From Saccharopolyspora soli (GTDB lineage Bacteria; Actinomycetota; Actinomycetes; Mycobacteriales; Pseudonocardiaceae), in NCBI RefSeq assembly GCF_022678645.1, contig NZ_JALBWV010000023.1:57874-121873 (forward strand): a stretch of DNA of 64,000 nucleotides. Reading direction: 5' to 3'. Positions 50,245-59,097 of the stretch are shown here, piece after piece (the first letter of the stretch is position 1; every line of letters starts with the position of its first letter). A model generated the notes under the pieces. That model saw only the letters and a program-made list of their open reading frames with translations. It was not told the origin of the DNA and made no database searches. The translations under genes and the position numbers were made by a program.

Positions 50245-51134
50245 TGACCACCAACTCCGCGTCCCCGCAGGTCGTGCTCGCGAACCGCCGCCCACCGATC
50301 GCCCGTCGGCAGATCCGGTCCGTGCTCAAGCACACCGGTCTGTGCGTCTTCGTGGCGTTGATGATCTACCCGCTGGTGTGGATGGTGGTCAGCTCGCTCA
50401 AACCGGCCAACGAGATCCTCACCGACCCCGGCATCATTCCCAGCGAAGTGACCTTCGAGAACTTCAAGGAGGGTTGGTACGCGCTCAACCAGCCGTTCTC
50501 GGTGTTCTTCCTCAACTCGCTGGTGGTCACCGTCGGCTCGATCGCGGGCAACCTGTTCTCCTGCTCGCTGACCGCCTACGCGCTGGCCCGCCTGCAGTTC
50601 CGGATGCGCCGGGTGTACTTCGCGATCACGCTCGTCTCGGTCATGCTGCCGCTGCACGTGCTGGTCATCCCGCAGTACATCTTCTTCTCCCAGCTGGGCA
50701 TGGTGAACACGTACTGGCCGTTGCTGATCCCGAAGTTCCTCGGCACCGACGCCTTCTTCGTCTTCCTGATGGTGCAGTTCATCCGCACGCTCCCCCGCGA
50801 GTTGGACCAAGCCGCGTGGATCGACGGCGCTGGCCCGTTCCGCACGTTCTGGCACGTGATCCTCCCGCTGATGCACCCGGCCCTGGTGACGACCACGATC
50901 TTCACGTTCATCTGGACGTGGAACGACTTCTTCGTGCCGCTGATCTACCTGACCCGGCCCGAGGTCTACACGGTGCCGGTAGCGTTGAGCTCGATGGTCG
51001 ACTCCGACAGCGGCCAAGGTGGCGTCGGCATGCTCTTCGCGATGTCGCTGCTGTCGCTGGTGCCAGTCCTGATCTTCTTCACGGTCGCGCAGAAGTACCT
51101 GATCCGCGGCATCGCCACAACGGGGTTGAAATGA
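50244..51134 (+). CDS. Sugar ABC transporter permease (MalG/UgpE-like)
   Basis: A 296-aa permease with six transmembrane segments. IYPLVWMVVSSLKPANEILT, TAYALARLQFRMRR and the EAA loop ELDQAAWIDGAGPFRTFWHV are typical. It ends with FFTVAQKYLIRGIATTGLK, as in carbohydrate permeases of the CUT1 class. TGATG overlap with the preceding gene shows coupling. Forms the heterodimeric channel with the MalF-like protein. Confidence 0.94.
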   Translation: MTTNSASPQVVLANRRPPIARRQIRSVLKHTGLCVFVALMIYPLVWMVVSSLKPANEILTDPGIIPSEVTFENFKEGWYALNQPFSVFFLNSLVVTVGSIAGNLFSCSLTAYALARLQFRMRRVYFAITLVSVMLPLHVLVIPQYIFFSQLGMVNTYWPLLIPKFLGTDAFFVFLMVQFIRTLPRELDQAAWIDGAGPFRTFWHVILPLMHPALVTTTIFTFIWTWNDFFVPLIYLTRPEVYTVPVALSSMVDSDSGQGGVGMLFAMSLLSLVPVLIFFTVAQKYLIRGIATTGLK

Positions 51135-52060
51135 TCGTCGTAGTCGTGGGCGACCACTCGCCCGAGCCGCTGCGCGCCGCAGCTCCCGGAGCCGAACTGC
51201 GCTTCGTCACCGACCTCGCGGACGCAGCCGATGTGTGGCACTCGATGGATGCGGTGATCGGGCGGGTGCCACCGCAGGTTCTCGCCCAGGCCCCGAGACT
51301 GCGCTGGGTGCACAGTCCTGCCGCTGGCGTCGACGCGGATCTGACCAACGAGATGCTGGCGAGCCAGGTGGTGCTCACCTCGTCAGCTGGTAACGGCGCC
51401 GTCCCGTTGGCGGAACACGCCATGATGCTGATGCTGATGCTCAACCGCGACGCGACCCGGTGGCTGCGGGCGCAGGCCGACGCCAGGTGGGATCGCTTCG
51501 TGCACGGCGAACTGGCTGGCCGCACTGTTGGTATCTACGGCCTCGGCAACTCCGGACTCGATCTCGCAGCCAAAGCGAAAGCGTTCCACATGCGGGTCCT
51601 CGGCCTCCGGCGCCGCGCCGACCTGGTCGCGCCACAGGTCGACCGGGTGTACGGCCCTGAAGCGTTCGCGGAGTTCCTGGCCGCGTCGGATTTCGTCGTA
51701 GTGACCGCGCCTTTCACGCAACAGACGGCCGGGGGCTTCGATGCGGAGGCGTTCGCCGCGATGAAGCCGACGGCGTTCTTCATCTGCATCTCGCGCGGCG
51801 GCATCGCGGTCGAGGACGCGCTGTTGGACGCCCTGCGCCGTGGCGACATCGCTGGCGCGGGCCTCGACGCGCACGAAGTCGAACCCTTGCCCTCGGACAG
51901 CCCCTTCTGGCACCTGCCGAATGTCATCATCACACCGCACAACGCCGCCACCACTCGGGAGACAGCGCGGCGCGGTGCGGAGATCGCGGCAGACAACCTG
52001 CGGCGGTTCGTCGCCGGAGAGCCCCTTCGCAACGTGGTCGACAAGGCGGCCGGTTACTGA
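51131..52060 (+). CDS. D-2-hydroxyacid dehydrogenase
   Basis: A 309-aa NAD(P)-dependent dehydrogenase. The Rossmann motif is VGIYGLGNSGLDLAAKAKAF (about residues 137-156). Catalytic residues are Arg in FICISRGGIAVEDALL, Glu in AGLDAHEVEPLP and His in IITPHNAATT, so the active site is intact. It would interconvert a 2-oxo acid and a D-2-hydroxy acid, perhaps a glycerate or sugar-acid step. The start overlaps the permease stop by four bases. Together with the 3-hydroxyisobutyrate-dehydrogenase-like enzyme it suggests sugar-acid catabolism. Confidence 0.93.
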   Translation: MIVVVVGDHSPEPLRAAAPGAELRFVTDLADAADVWHSMDAVIGRVPPQVLAQAPRLRWVHSPAAGVDADLTNEMLASQVVLTSSAGNGAVPLAEHAMMLMLMLNRDATRWLRAQADARWDRFVHGELAGRTVGIYGLGNSGLDLAAKAKAFHMRVLGLRRRADLVAPQVDRVYGPEAFAEFLAASDFVVVTAPFTQQTAGGFDAEAFAAMKPTAFFICISRGGIAVEDALLDALRRGDIAGAGLDAHEVEPLPSDSPFWHLPNVIITPHNAATTRETARRGAEIAADNLRRFVAGEPLRNVVDKAAGY

Positions 52061-52084
52061 GCGCAGCTCGGATGGCCAGTACAC

Positions 52085-52096
52085 TTGTCTTACCAA
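52085..52096. promoter_or_regulatory. Possible GntR autoregulatory site
   Basis: TTGTCTTACCAA, one base longer than the TTGTCTAACAA motif, lies directly before the AAGGAAGGG ribosome-binding site of the GntR gene. Autoregulation by binding over its own start region is possible, but the match is imperfect. Confidence 0.3.
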
Positions 52097-52110
52097 GGAA
52101 GGGTACTGCC

Positions 52111-52779
52111 GTGACCAATGACGTGAGCCTCGAACTCGGCCCGGCCTCGCTCACCGAGGCCCTGTACGAGTCTGTCCGCAAGCGGATCGTGAACGGCGAA
52201 ATCCCGCAAGGAACCAAGCTGACCGAGATGCGGCTGGCCACCGAGTACAAAGTGGCCCGCCCCACCGCGAAAGCAGTCCTGGAGCGCCTGACCGCACTCG
52301 GCCTGCTCCGGCGCACCGCCCACAAGACGGCAGTCGTCCCGACCCTCGACCAGAGCGAGATCCGCGACCTGTTCTTCAGCCGCGCGACGATCGAACGCGC
52401 GGCGGTATCCTCGCTCGCCCGCACCGGCGAAGTGCCCGCCCAGGCCAAACGCGCCCAGACCGCGATCGAATACGCCACCCGCGACCGATTGTTCGAGGAT
52501 CAGGTAGAGGCGGACATCGCCTTCCACTCGGCGCTGGTGGCCGCGGTAGGCAGCCGTCGCCTGTCCCGCATGCACGAACTGATCCTGGGCGAAGTGCACC
52601 TGACGATGGGCCAGTACAAGGCGCACCGCACGGTGAACCCGACGAGCGTGGCCAAAGAGCACGCGGCAATCCTCCGAGCGATCGAAGCCGGAGACCCCGA
52701 GAAAGCCGCCAAACACCTCGACCACCACCTGGGCCAAGCCGAAAAACGACTCATGAAGCTCTTCGAGTCCAAGGACTGA
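52111..52779 (+). CDS. GntR family regulator with FCD domain
   Basis: A 222-aa FadR-subfamily regulator. N-terminal winged helix: LTEALYESVRKRIVNGEIPQ, then LATEYKVARPTAKAVLERLT (residues about 15-70). The all-helical FCD ligand domain shows the metal-binding residues in EADIAFHSALVAAVG, KEHAAILRAIEAGD and KHLDHHLGQ. FCD proteins often sense sugar acids via a bound metal. GTG at 52111 has AAGGAAGGG eight bases upstream and is preferred to an ATG 13 codons earlier. It is the last gene of the importer operon and the likely reader of the TTGTCTAACAA sites. Confidence 0.93.
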   Translation: MTNDVSLELGPASLTEALYESVRKRIVNGEIPQGTKLTEMRLATEYKVARPTAKAVLERLTALGLLRRTAHKTAVVPTLDQSEIRDLFFSRATIERAAVSSLARTGEVPAQAKRAQTAIEYATRDRLFEDQVEADIAFHSALVAAVGSRRLSRMHELILGEVHLTMGQYKAHRTVNPTSVAKEHAAILRAIEAGDPEKAAKHLDHHLGQAEKRLMKLFESKD

Positions 52780-52879
52780 CCCCTGCCCCGTGATTCTCTC
52801 CTGAGCGACCCGAGCGGGGGTACGTTCTGGGCCGTTCGGTGACTTCTTCGGTTGCTTCCAGGCGCGTAGAAATTTGTTC

Positions 52880-54325
52880 ATGGATTCCTCACGCGGTCGC
52901 ACATCCGCAGGGCACAGTCGTCGCGCGTTCCTCTCCGCCTCCGCCGGGATCGCCGGTGCCGTCGCGTTGTCCGGCACCGCCCAGGCCGCTGACCTGCGTC
53001 CCACCGCGAACGGGCAGCTGCCGCCCGGTAAGCCGATCGCAGCACAGCGGCCGGATGCGCAGCTGCGCGCGTTGCTCGCCGAGATCGACGAGCAACGCAT
53101 CGAGGACGTGGTGCGCAAGCTGGCGAGCTTCGGGACCCGGCACACGCTGTCCAGTCAGGACGATCCGCAGCGGGGCATCGGCGCTGCCCGCGACTGGCTT
53201 CACGCGGAGATGCAGTCCTACGCCGAGCAGTCGCAGGGGCGGATGACCGTCGAGCTGCAGTCCTACGACCAGGAGCCAGCCGACCGGATCCCGGTCACGA
53301 CGCGGATCACCAACGTGGTGGCCACGATTCGCGGCACCGCCCAACCCGAGCGCGTGCACGTGGTCAGCGGGCACTACGACTCGCGGGCCTCCGACGTGAT
53401 GGACGCGGTCAGCGACGCCCCTGGGGCCGACGACGACGCCTCGGGTGTGGCGGTCGTGCTGGAGCTCGCCCGGCTGCTGTCCAGCACCCCGCTGGAGTCC
53501 ACCGTCGTGCTCGCGGCGGTGGCCGCTGAGGAACAGGGCCTCTACGGCGCGCAGCACATGGCCGAGCAGTTCGCCGCCGCAGGCGCGGACGTGCGGGCGA
53601 TGTTCACCGACGACATCGTGGGGTCCAGCCGGGCTGACGATGGTACCGAGGACCCGCGGACGATCCGGCTGTTCGCCGAGGGCGTGCCCACCGCGGAAAC
53701 ACCCGAGCAAGGGGAGATCCGGCGGTCCGTCGGCGGGGAGAACGACTCGCCTTCCCGACAGCTGGCCAGGTTTGTCACCGACGTGGCCGCAGGCGACGCC
53801 ACCGGGATGCAGGTGCGCGTCATCTACCGCCGGGACCGGTTCCTGCGCGGCGGCGACCACATCCCGTTCCTCGAAAAGGGTTACCCGGCAGCGCGTTTCA
53901 CCGAGCCGAACGAAGACTTCCGGCACCAGCACCAAGACGTCCGCGAAGAGGACGGCGTCCGCTACGGGGACTTGCCGGAGTTCTGCGATTTCGGTTTCAT
54001 CGCCCGGGTCGCCAAGGTGAACCTGGCCGCGATCTGGTCGCTGGCCCAGGGACCAGGCGCGCCGACCGATGTCGCGGTGCGCACCTCGCAGCTCACCAAC
54101 GACACGGAACTGGTGTGGGAGCGCGGGCCGGAACCGGACCTGGCCGGGTATGAAGTGGTGTGGCGCGAGACCACCGCCCCGGACTGGACGCACAGCATCG
54201 ACGTCGGCGACACCACGACGGCGATCGTCGACCTGTCCAAGGACAATGTCTTCTTCGGCGTCCGCGCCATCGACGCCGACGGCCACCGCAGCCCGGTGGC
54301 CTTCCCCGTCCCACTACGAGACTGA
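52880..54325 (+). CDS. Secreted M28 family zinc metallopeptidase
   Basis: A 481-aa exported peptidase. A twin-arginine signal (HSRRAFLSASAGIAGAVAL, ending AQAAD) covers about residues 13-38. The M28 zinc site reads VVSGHYDSRAS (His, Asp), PGADDDASGVAVV (bridging Asp), VAAEEQGLYGA (Glu-Glu), TDDIVGSS (Asp) and EDFRHQHQDV (His). The last ~85 residues resemble a fibronectin III-like domain (LVWERGPEPDLAGYEVVWRE). It likely acts as an extracellular aminopeptidase. ATG 52880 is used; a TTG two codons earlier is in frame, and neither has a strong ribosome-binding site. Confidence 0.92.
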   Translation: MDSSRGRTSAGHSRRAFLSASAGIAGAVALSGTAQAADLRPTANGQLPPGKPIAAQRPDAQLRALLAEIDEQRIEDVVRKLASFGTRHTLSSQDDPQRGIGAARDWLHAEMQSYAEQSQGRMTVELQSYDQEPADRIPVTTRITNVVATIRGTAQPERVHVVSGHYDSRASDVMDAVSDAPGADDDASGVAVVLELARLLSSTPLESTVVLAAVAAEEQGLYGAQHMAEQFAAAGADVRAMFTDDIVGSSRADDGTEDPRTIRLFAEGVPTAETPEQGEIRRSVGGENDSPSRQLARFVTDVAAGDATGMQVRVIYRRDRFLRGGDHIPFLEKGYPAARFTEPNEDFRHQHQDVREEDGVRYGDLPEFCDFGFIARVAKVNLAAIWSLAQGPGAPTDVAVRTSQLTNDTELVWERGPEPDLAGYEVVWRETTAPDWTHSIDVGDTTTAIVDLSKDNVFFGVRAIDADGHRSPVAFPVPLRD

Positions 54326-54395
54326 CACCGGTAGGCGCACCACGTCGGTATGGTCACGCTGCCGCATGGTCCACACAGTGATGGATGGAGTTCGT

Positions 54396-56849
54396 ATGAA
54401 GCTACCGGCCTTTCTGCGGCGGCTTGCGGCGCGATCCGGAGCGACCTCCAGGAGGCGTTCCGCCCAGGTGCTGCGCTTCGTCGCGATCGCTGTCTTCGCC
54501 GGTGCCGGAGCATACCTGTCGCTGTTCTCGGAATCCGACGCGCTCTCGACGGAGACCCGAATCGTATTGGGAGTCGTCGCGGCGTTGGTCGTCGGACTGT
54601 TGACCTCGATCCAGGTCGTGCTGTCGTTGGAGGCCCGCGGCACCGCCATGAACGCCTCGTCGCGGCGGCCGACGCTGAACCAACTACCCAGAGATTTGCT
54701 GGACTTCACCGGCCGAAGCCACGAGGTGGGTTTGCTATCCCGCACTCTCGTTCGGGCACCGAAAAGCGGGAAAGCTGTGCTGGTGACCGCCATCTCAGGG
54801 CAGGGCGGCATCGGGAAGACCGCGCTGGCGATACATGTCGCCCATCAAGTGGCGTATTCGTTTCCCGATGGTCAGATCTACGTCAATCTCCGCGGGCCGG
54901 AAGCCGAAGCGCTCGACCCGTACGAAGTGCTGGGGGCACTGCTGCGCGAGCTGGGTGTGGCCCCGGATGCCGTGCCGATCTCACTCGACGACAGGTCACG
55001 TCTGTTCCGCTCGATCCTCGGTCGACGCCACATACTCATCCTGCTGGACAACGCCCAGTCCGAGGCCCAGGTGCAGCCGTTGCTTCCCGGCGAGTCAACA
55101 AGCGTCGTGCTCATCACGAGTCGGGCGCGGCTGGCCGCAGTCGACGGAATCACCAGGCTGCGCCTGGACGTCATGGCGCAAGACGAATCCATCGAGCTGC
55201 TGCGCGAGATCGTGGGCCGGGAGCGCATCGACCGTGAAGCGGATGCGACCAAGAAGCTGGTTGAGCTGGCATCGTACCTCCCGCTCGCGATCAGGATCCT
55301 TGGGGCACGGTTGGCGGCCAACACGCACTGGTCGGTGCACGAGTTGGTGCAGCGTTTGTTGAAGCAGCAGACCTTGCTGCCGGAGCTGTCCAACGGAAAA
55401 CGCGCCATCCGGTCGACGCTGGAGATCAGTTACGTCGCGCTTTCAGAGCAGGCGAGCCTGTTGTTCGCGTCGCTCGGGGCGCTCAATATCAAAACCTTTC
55501 CTGACTGGATCTTCGAGTTGCTCGACACCGATGAGCTGCACGCGACCCGCACGAGTCACGGCGAACTGCTGGAGCAGGAGTTGGCCGAATTCCTCGGGCC
55601 GGACCCGATCGGCAGCAGCCGCTACGGATACCACGACCTGCTTCGCGAGTTCTCCCAGGAAAAGCTGGCAGCACGTCCCGACAGCGCGGCGGTGACCGCC
55701 GCGACGTTGGAGAAGGTCGGCGGCGCATACGCCGCCACCGCTCGGGCCGCCGACTCGTGGATCCGGCACGGCGCTCCTCGGCACAACATCTTTCCGGCGC
55801 TGCGGCTGCCCGACGATCAACAGCCGTCGGCCGTTGCGTTGGACTCCACCGCGAAGGCGACGCTTTGGTGCGAGACGGAACTCCCGAGTTTGCTCCTGAT
55901 CACCAACCAGATGCTGCTCGACGGACATCTGGAGCACGTCACCACACTGGCATTCTCGCTCAGCGCCTTCTGCGAGGAACGCTCGTACTGGCGGGAGTGG
56001 GAGTCGCTCGCCAAGTGCGGGATGTCCGCCGCTTCCGCACTCGACGACGCCGCCGCACACAGCCTGTTCCTGTTCCAACTCGGCCGGGTCCACCACCTCC
56101 TGGGCGCGTGGTCGGACTCGATGTCGGAGTTCGAACAAGCTCATGCGCTCGCCAACCAACACGGACTTCGGTCGATCGAGGCGGCATGCCTCTGCGCGAT
56201 TGGAAAGGTCCATCAGCTCGGCACTCACGACGCGACAATCCCGTTCTTCGAACAGGCACGCGCCATCTACGCCGAGATCTCGGACGACCACGCGTGGGCG
56301 TACGTGACCGCGAACCTCGCGGACATCTACCACCTGAAATTGGAATCCCACCGGTCACTGCGGGAATTCGACCTGTGCATGCCGATCTTCCGGCGCCACG
56401 GGGACGACTGGTGGGAGGCGAATGCCGGCATCTGGATCGGGGACGTACACCGAGATCTTGAAGACTACGCGACAGCTATTGCTCAACTGGATGCCAGCCT
56501 GGCGACGATGAGACGCCTTGGTGACCAACGGCGGGCAGCCGTCGCACTGGTGCACCTGGCCCGCGCCCACGCCGACTCCGGCGATGGCCACAGCGCCATG
56601 GGCGCGCTGGGCACGGCGATACCCGTACTGGATCGAGTCTCGGACCGGTGGTGGAAGGCGATGGCGATGATCGAGATGGGCAAGGCGCAATGGCTCCTGC
56701 GAAAACCCGCCGAGGCACTGGCGTCCTGGAACCAAGCGCTTTCCGTTGTCAAGGAACGGAAGAATTCGAACATCTTGAACGATCTGATGCCACGCGTGGA
56801 GGCCGCCAAGTCCGCGCTAGGTCATTCCCACGGGAAGCGCGGAAGCTGA
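54396..56849 (+). CDS. Membrane-anchored NB-ARC/TPR (STAND NTPase) protein
   Basis: An 817-aa protein. Two hydrophobic segments (about 26-44 and 56-78) place a short loop outside and the rest in the cytosol. An NB-ARC domain follows: LLDFTGRSHEVGLLSRTL, Walker A GQGGIGKT (135-142), Walker B HILILLDNAQ, VVLITSRARL and LPLAIRILGARL. A winged-helix-like part and tetratricopeptide repeats (about 590-810) make up the rest. Unlike AfsR/SARP regulators there is no DNA-binding domain or other obvious effector. ATG 54396 has GGAG six bases upstream. Its last 28 bases overlap the convergent phosphoribosyltransferase gene. Possibly a sensor for stress, phage or small ligands; role unproven. Confidence 0.87.
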   Translation: MKLPAFLRRLAARSGATSRRRSAQVLRFVAIAVFAGAGAYLSLFSESDALSTETRIVLGVVAALVVGLLTSIQVVLSLEARGTAMNASSRRPTLNQLPRDLLDFTGRSHEVGLLSRTLVRAPKSGKAVLVTAISGQGGIGKTALAIHVAHQVAYSFPDGQIYVNLRGPEAEALDPYEVLGALLRELGVAPDAVPISLDDRSRLFRSILGRRHILILLDNAQSEAQVQPLLPGESTSVVLITSRARLAAVDGITRLRLDVMAQDESIELLREIVGRERIDREADATKKLVELASYLPLAIRILGARLAANTHWSVHELVQRLLKQQTLLPELSNGKRAIRSTLEISYVALSEQASLLFASLGALNIKTFPDWIFELLDTDELHATRTSHGELLEQELAEFLGPDPIGSSRYGYHDLLREFSQEKLAARPDSAAVTAATLEKVGGAYAATARAADSWIRHGAPRHNIFPALRLPDDQQPSAVALDSTAKATLWCETELPSLLLITNQMLLDGHLEHVTTLAFSLSAFCEERSYWREWESLAKCGMSAASALDDAAAHSLFLFQLGRVHHLLGAWSDSMSEFEQAHALANQHGLRSIEAACLCAIGKVHQLGTHDATIPFFEQARAIYAEISDDHAWAYVTANLADIYHLKLESHRSLREFDLCMPIFRRHGDDWWEANAGIWIGDVHRDLEDYATAIAQLDASLATMRRLGDQRRAAVALVHLARAHADSGDGHSAMGALGTAIPVLDRVSDRWWKAMAMIEMGKAQWLLRKPAEALASWNQALSVVKERKNSNILNDLMPRVEAAKSALGHSHGKRGS

Positions 56850-57247
56850 ACGCGTTCCTCGACCACGAAGTCCAGGTCCGGAATGGACGTGGGCTGCCGG
56901 AAGTACGCCGCGGTCTTCAACAGTTCCACCTGGGGCTGGATGGCCTCGGCAGCATGCATCAGGCTTCGGCCGCTCTCGATGGCATCCTCGACGAGCAGAA
57001 CCTTGTCGGAGGGGCGCAGACCGCTGGCCGACGCGACGATCTCCGGCGTCTTCCGCTGGGCGTCTGAGTACCGGACGCCGATGCTGCCCAAGCGTGACAC
57101 CCGCAAAGCGCTGGCCAGCAGGCGGGCCGGGACGAAACCGCCACGGGAAACGGCCACGATGTGGTCAAACCCGATGTCGGTCGCTTTGACGGTGTCAGCG
57201 AGTGCCGAGGTGAGCGTCTCGACGTCGCACCACGAGAGTTGTTGCAC
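56822..57247 (-). CDS. Phosphoribosyltransferase (HPRT/XPRT-like)
   Basis: A 141-aa type I phosphoribosyltransferase. The PRPP loop motif is VLLVEDAIESGRSLMHAA (residues about 83-100), in ED form as in hypoxanthine or xanthine PRTases. DHIVAVSRGGFVPARLLASA supplies the N-terminal strand and cis-peptide-like SRGG. GIGVRYSDAQRKTPE-like flexible loop and the base-recognition FVVEERVQLPRFPWE hood complete it. GTG at 57247, with AAGGACGG upstream, gives a compact normal size. It lies 52 bp after a radical SAM gene in the same direction, which is unusual for a salvage enzyme. Confidence 0.82.
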   Translation of the reverse strand: MQQLSWCDVETLTSALADTVKATDIGFDHIVAVSRGGFVPARLLASALRVSRLGSIGVRYSDAQRKTPEIVASASGLRPSDKVLLVEDAIESGRSLMHAAEAIQPQVELLKTAAYFRQPTSIPDLDFVVEERVQLPRFPWE

Positions 57248-57299
57248 GGTCAGCCGTCCTTCCGATACATCGGTCAACAGGCGAACCTCGCCGATCGGC

Positions 57300-58163
57300 T
57301 CAGGCGAGATCGCGGGCACCCCGCGACCAGACCTCGCCGACCGAGCAGAAGTTGTCGGAATGCGGATCCTGCCGCAGGGCACTCATGTGAGCATAGTCAA
57401 TCTCCCCGCGTGAACTCAGTTCGACCCATGTCTTGCGGGAAGCCATGGTATGCGGAATGGGCGTGCCGACCGTACCAAGGCAATCTTGGCACTTGGTAAG
57501 TGGCTCATCGCGGTTCAAAAATTCACTCAGCCGAATCTCCAGCGTGCTCCGCGGTTCGATGGGACAGGAAGGATCCTGGTGCCGCCCGATGGCGGATGGT
57601 GCCGACGGCGGGCAGAGGTAGACATACCCGTCCTGGACGACGTGACAGCTATTCGCATGGGCCATCTGGCACGTCTCGAAGACTTGTAGCGTCTCGGCGG
57701 TTCCCAACGGCCGAATCGGCCGGCTCGCCCGGAAGGCGAAGAAGCGTGCGACCAGCAGGGCGGTGCCGACGTTGGCGCATTCGGCGGCGAGCTCCCGAAG
57801 CGTCGTGTTCAGTACCGCGGCCCCGGGATACACCGACACTTGCAACTCATCGATGTCAGCGAGCCACGGAGTCGGCACCTTCCCGAGTCTCGTACCGTTG
57901 GTGTCAACACGGAGGATCGAAGTTGGCATCGCCGATCTGAGTGCCCCTATCAACTCATCCAACCGTGGATGGAGCAACGGTTCGCCGCCGACGACCCGCA
58001 CATAGGTGGGCTCGATAACTTCTGCCAGCCCGGAGAAGTCCCGGTCGACTGCTGCTACGTCGGCAAAGCTGACCTCTGATACCGGACTTGAGTGATTGCA
58101 TCCGACGCACATCAGATTGCAATGGGTAACGGCGGCCACTTCCAGTGCACGAAGACGCAACAT
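57300..58163 (-). CDS. Radical SAM protein with SPASM-like C-terminal cysteines
   Basis: A 287-aa radical SAM enzyme. The cluster motif is THCNLMCVGCNHSSP (Cys15, Cys19, Cys22), followed by RVVGGEPLLHPRLDEL (GGE motif), LRVDTNGTRL and VSVYPG. The C-terminal third holds further cysteines (FETCQMAHANSCHVV, VYLCPPSAP, PSCPIEP, TKCQDCLG), suggesting an auxiliary cluster of SPASM or twitch type. ATG 58163 is preferred because it begins just before the core fold and has a GGACGGGG stretch upstream. Substrate unknown; it could modify a peptide, nucleotide or sugar. It forms an operon with the phosphoribosyltransferase. Confidence 0.88.
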   Translation of the reverse strand: MLRLRALEVAAVTHCNLMCVGCNHSSPVSEVSFADVAAVDRDFSGLAEVIEPTYVRVVGGEPLLHPRLDELIGALRSAMPTSILRVDTNGTRLGKVPTPWLADIDELQVSVYPGAAVLNTTLRELAAECANVGTALLVARFFAFRASRPIRPLGTAETLQVFETCQMAHANSCHVVQDGYVYLCPPSAPSAIGRHQDPSCPIEPRSTLEIRLSEFLNRDEPLTKCQDCLGTVGTPIPHTMASRKTWVELSSRGEIDYAHMSALRQDPHSDNFCSVGEVWSRGARDLA

Positions 58164-58493
58164 AGCACCCCGTCCTACCGAAGTAAGTTGTTCTGGACCG
58201 ATTTCCTGGCGCCCGGTGGAACCTAGTATGGCAGGTGCTGACCGCGCTTGCGACCCGTTCTCCCAGCTCCGATTCTTCAATGTGCGATTACTACTTTCTC
58301 GGAGCAGTCCACGGTCTCCGCAGTGGACAAACATGATGACCGCCGCACGGGCGAAGCTGTGGATCAGCTCCCAAGGTGGTGCTGGTTCCTTGAGCCCCTT
58401 TTTCGGCGCCGCTTGGAATACGAGGTGCGTGAAGAGATCCGACTTGCCAGGCACCACCTTGAGCGCTCGTGATCCCGCTCTGTCAGCGCGCCT
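58164..58493. other. 330-base intergenic region
   Basis: No certain gene. On the plus strand a frame from about 58248 to 58472 ends in LEYEVREEIRLARHHLERS, which looks protein-like, but it has no ribosome-binding site or known family. The minus strand is also open upstream of the radical SAM start. The promoter of the radical SAM/phosphoribosyltransferase pair should lie here. Confidence 0.3.
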
Positions 58494-58988
58494 TCAGTTG
58501 GCGAAACCGCCCTTGGGAGCGATGATTTCGAGGTTCGTCCCGTCCGGGTCGTTGAAATAGGCGACCCTGGTTCCGAGCGCCGCGTCGGGCGTTACTTCGC
58601 CAGCGACGAATGTGTAGTCGTCACCGAGGAAGTCGTAGCCCGCGTCCTTCATGCGGACGTGCACAGCATCGAAGTCTTCGTCATCGATGTGCAGGCACAG
58701 GTGCATCGAACCGGGGCGGTTGGCCGCGCCACGAGTTGGTTCGCCGGTGGGGTCCTGGAACTGGATGAGGTCGATGCCGATGTTCTCCAGGTTGATGGTC
58801 GCGTAGCGCAGGCGCGCGTTGGACAGTCCCTGCGCGTGTCCGAACGCCACGCTGTCGGCCGTCTCACCTGCGACGACCGGCTCGACTCCGGTCAATGCGC
58901 GGTAGAACGCGATCGAGGCGTCGAGGTCGGACACCGAGATGCCGACGTGCGCTGCTTTCGTGAGCCCGATAGTGGTTGTGGTGTCCAT
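58494..58988 (-). CDS. VOC family (glyoxalase/dioxygenase fold) protein
   Basis: A 164-aa vicinal-oxygen-chelate protein of two beta-alpha-beta-beta-beta units. Key segments are AAHVGISVSDLDASIAFYRA (first metal His), NLENIGIDLIQFQDPTGEP (Gln/Glu position), GSMHLCLHIDDEDFDAVHVR (His) and VAYFNDPDGTNLEIIAP (terminal Glu). Such proteins are glyoxalases, dioxygenases or epimerases. ATG 58988 has AAGGGA six bases upstream. It lies 109 bp downstream of the aldo/keto reductase gene in the same direction. Confidence 0.92.
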   Translation of the reverse strand: MDTTTTIGLTKAAHVGISVSDLDASIAFYRALTGVEPVVAGETADSVAFGHAQGLSNARLRYATINLENIGIDLIQFQDPTGEPTRGAANRPGSMHLCLHIDDEDFDAVHVRMKDAGYDFLGDDYTFVAGEVTPDAALGTRVAYFNDPDGTNLEIIAPKGGFAN

Positions 58989-59097
58989 GGATATTCCCTT
59001 CTTGTCTGGGGCGAACTGCAGGAACTTCCTGTTCAAGCCGATCTCCGCCATTTCGACGCGATGGCGGAAGCTTTGACTCGTCCTCGTGGGACCCGGA

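Noticed and set aside
54366..54396. Earlier ATG codons (54366, 54381) for the STAND protein
   Set aside because: The ATG at 54396 has a better-spaced GGAG, and the upstream codons add no family sequence.
58248..58472. Small plus-strand gene between radical SAM and VOC genes
   Set aside because: Protein-like C-terminus, but no ribosome-binding site, no family and no third-position bias; left as part of the intergenic description.
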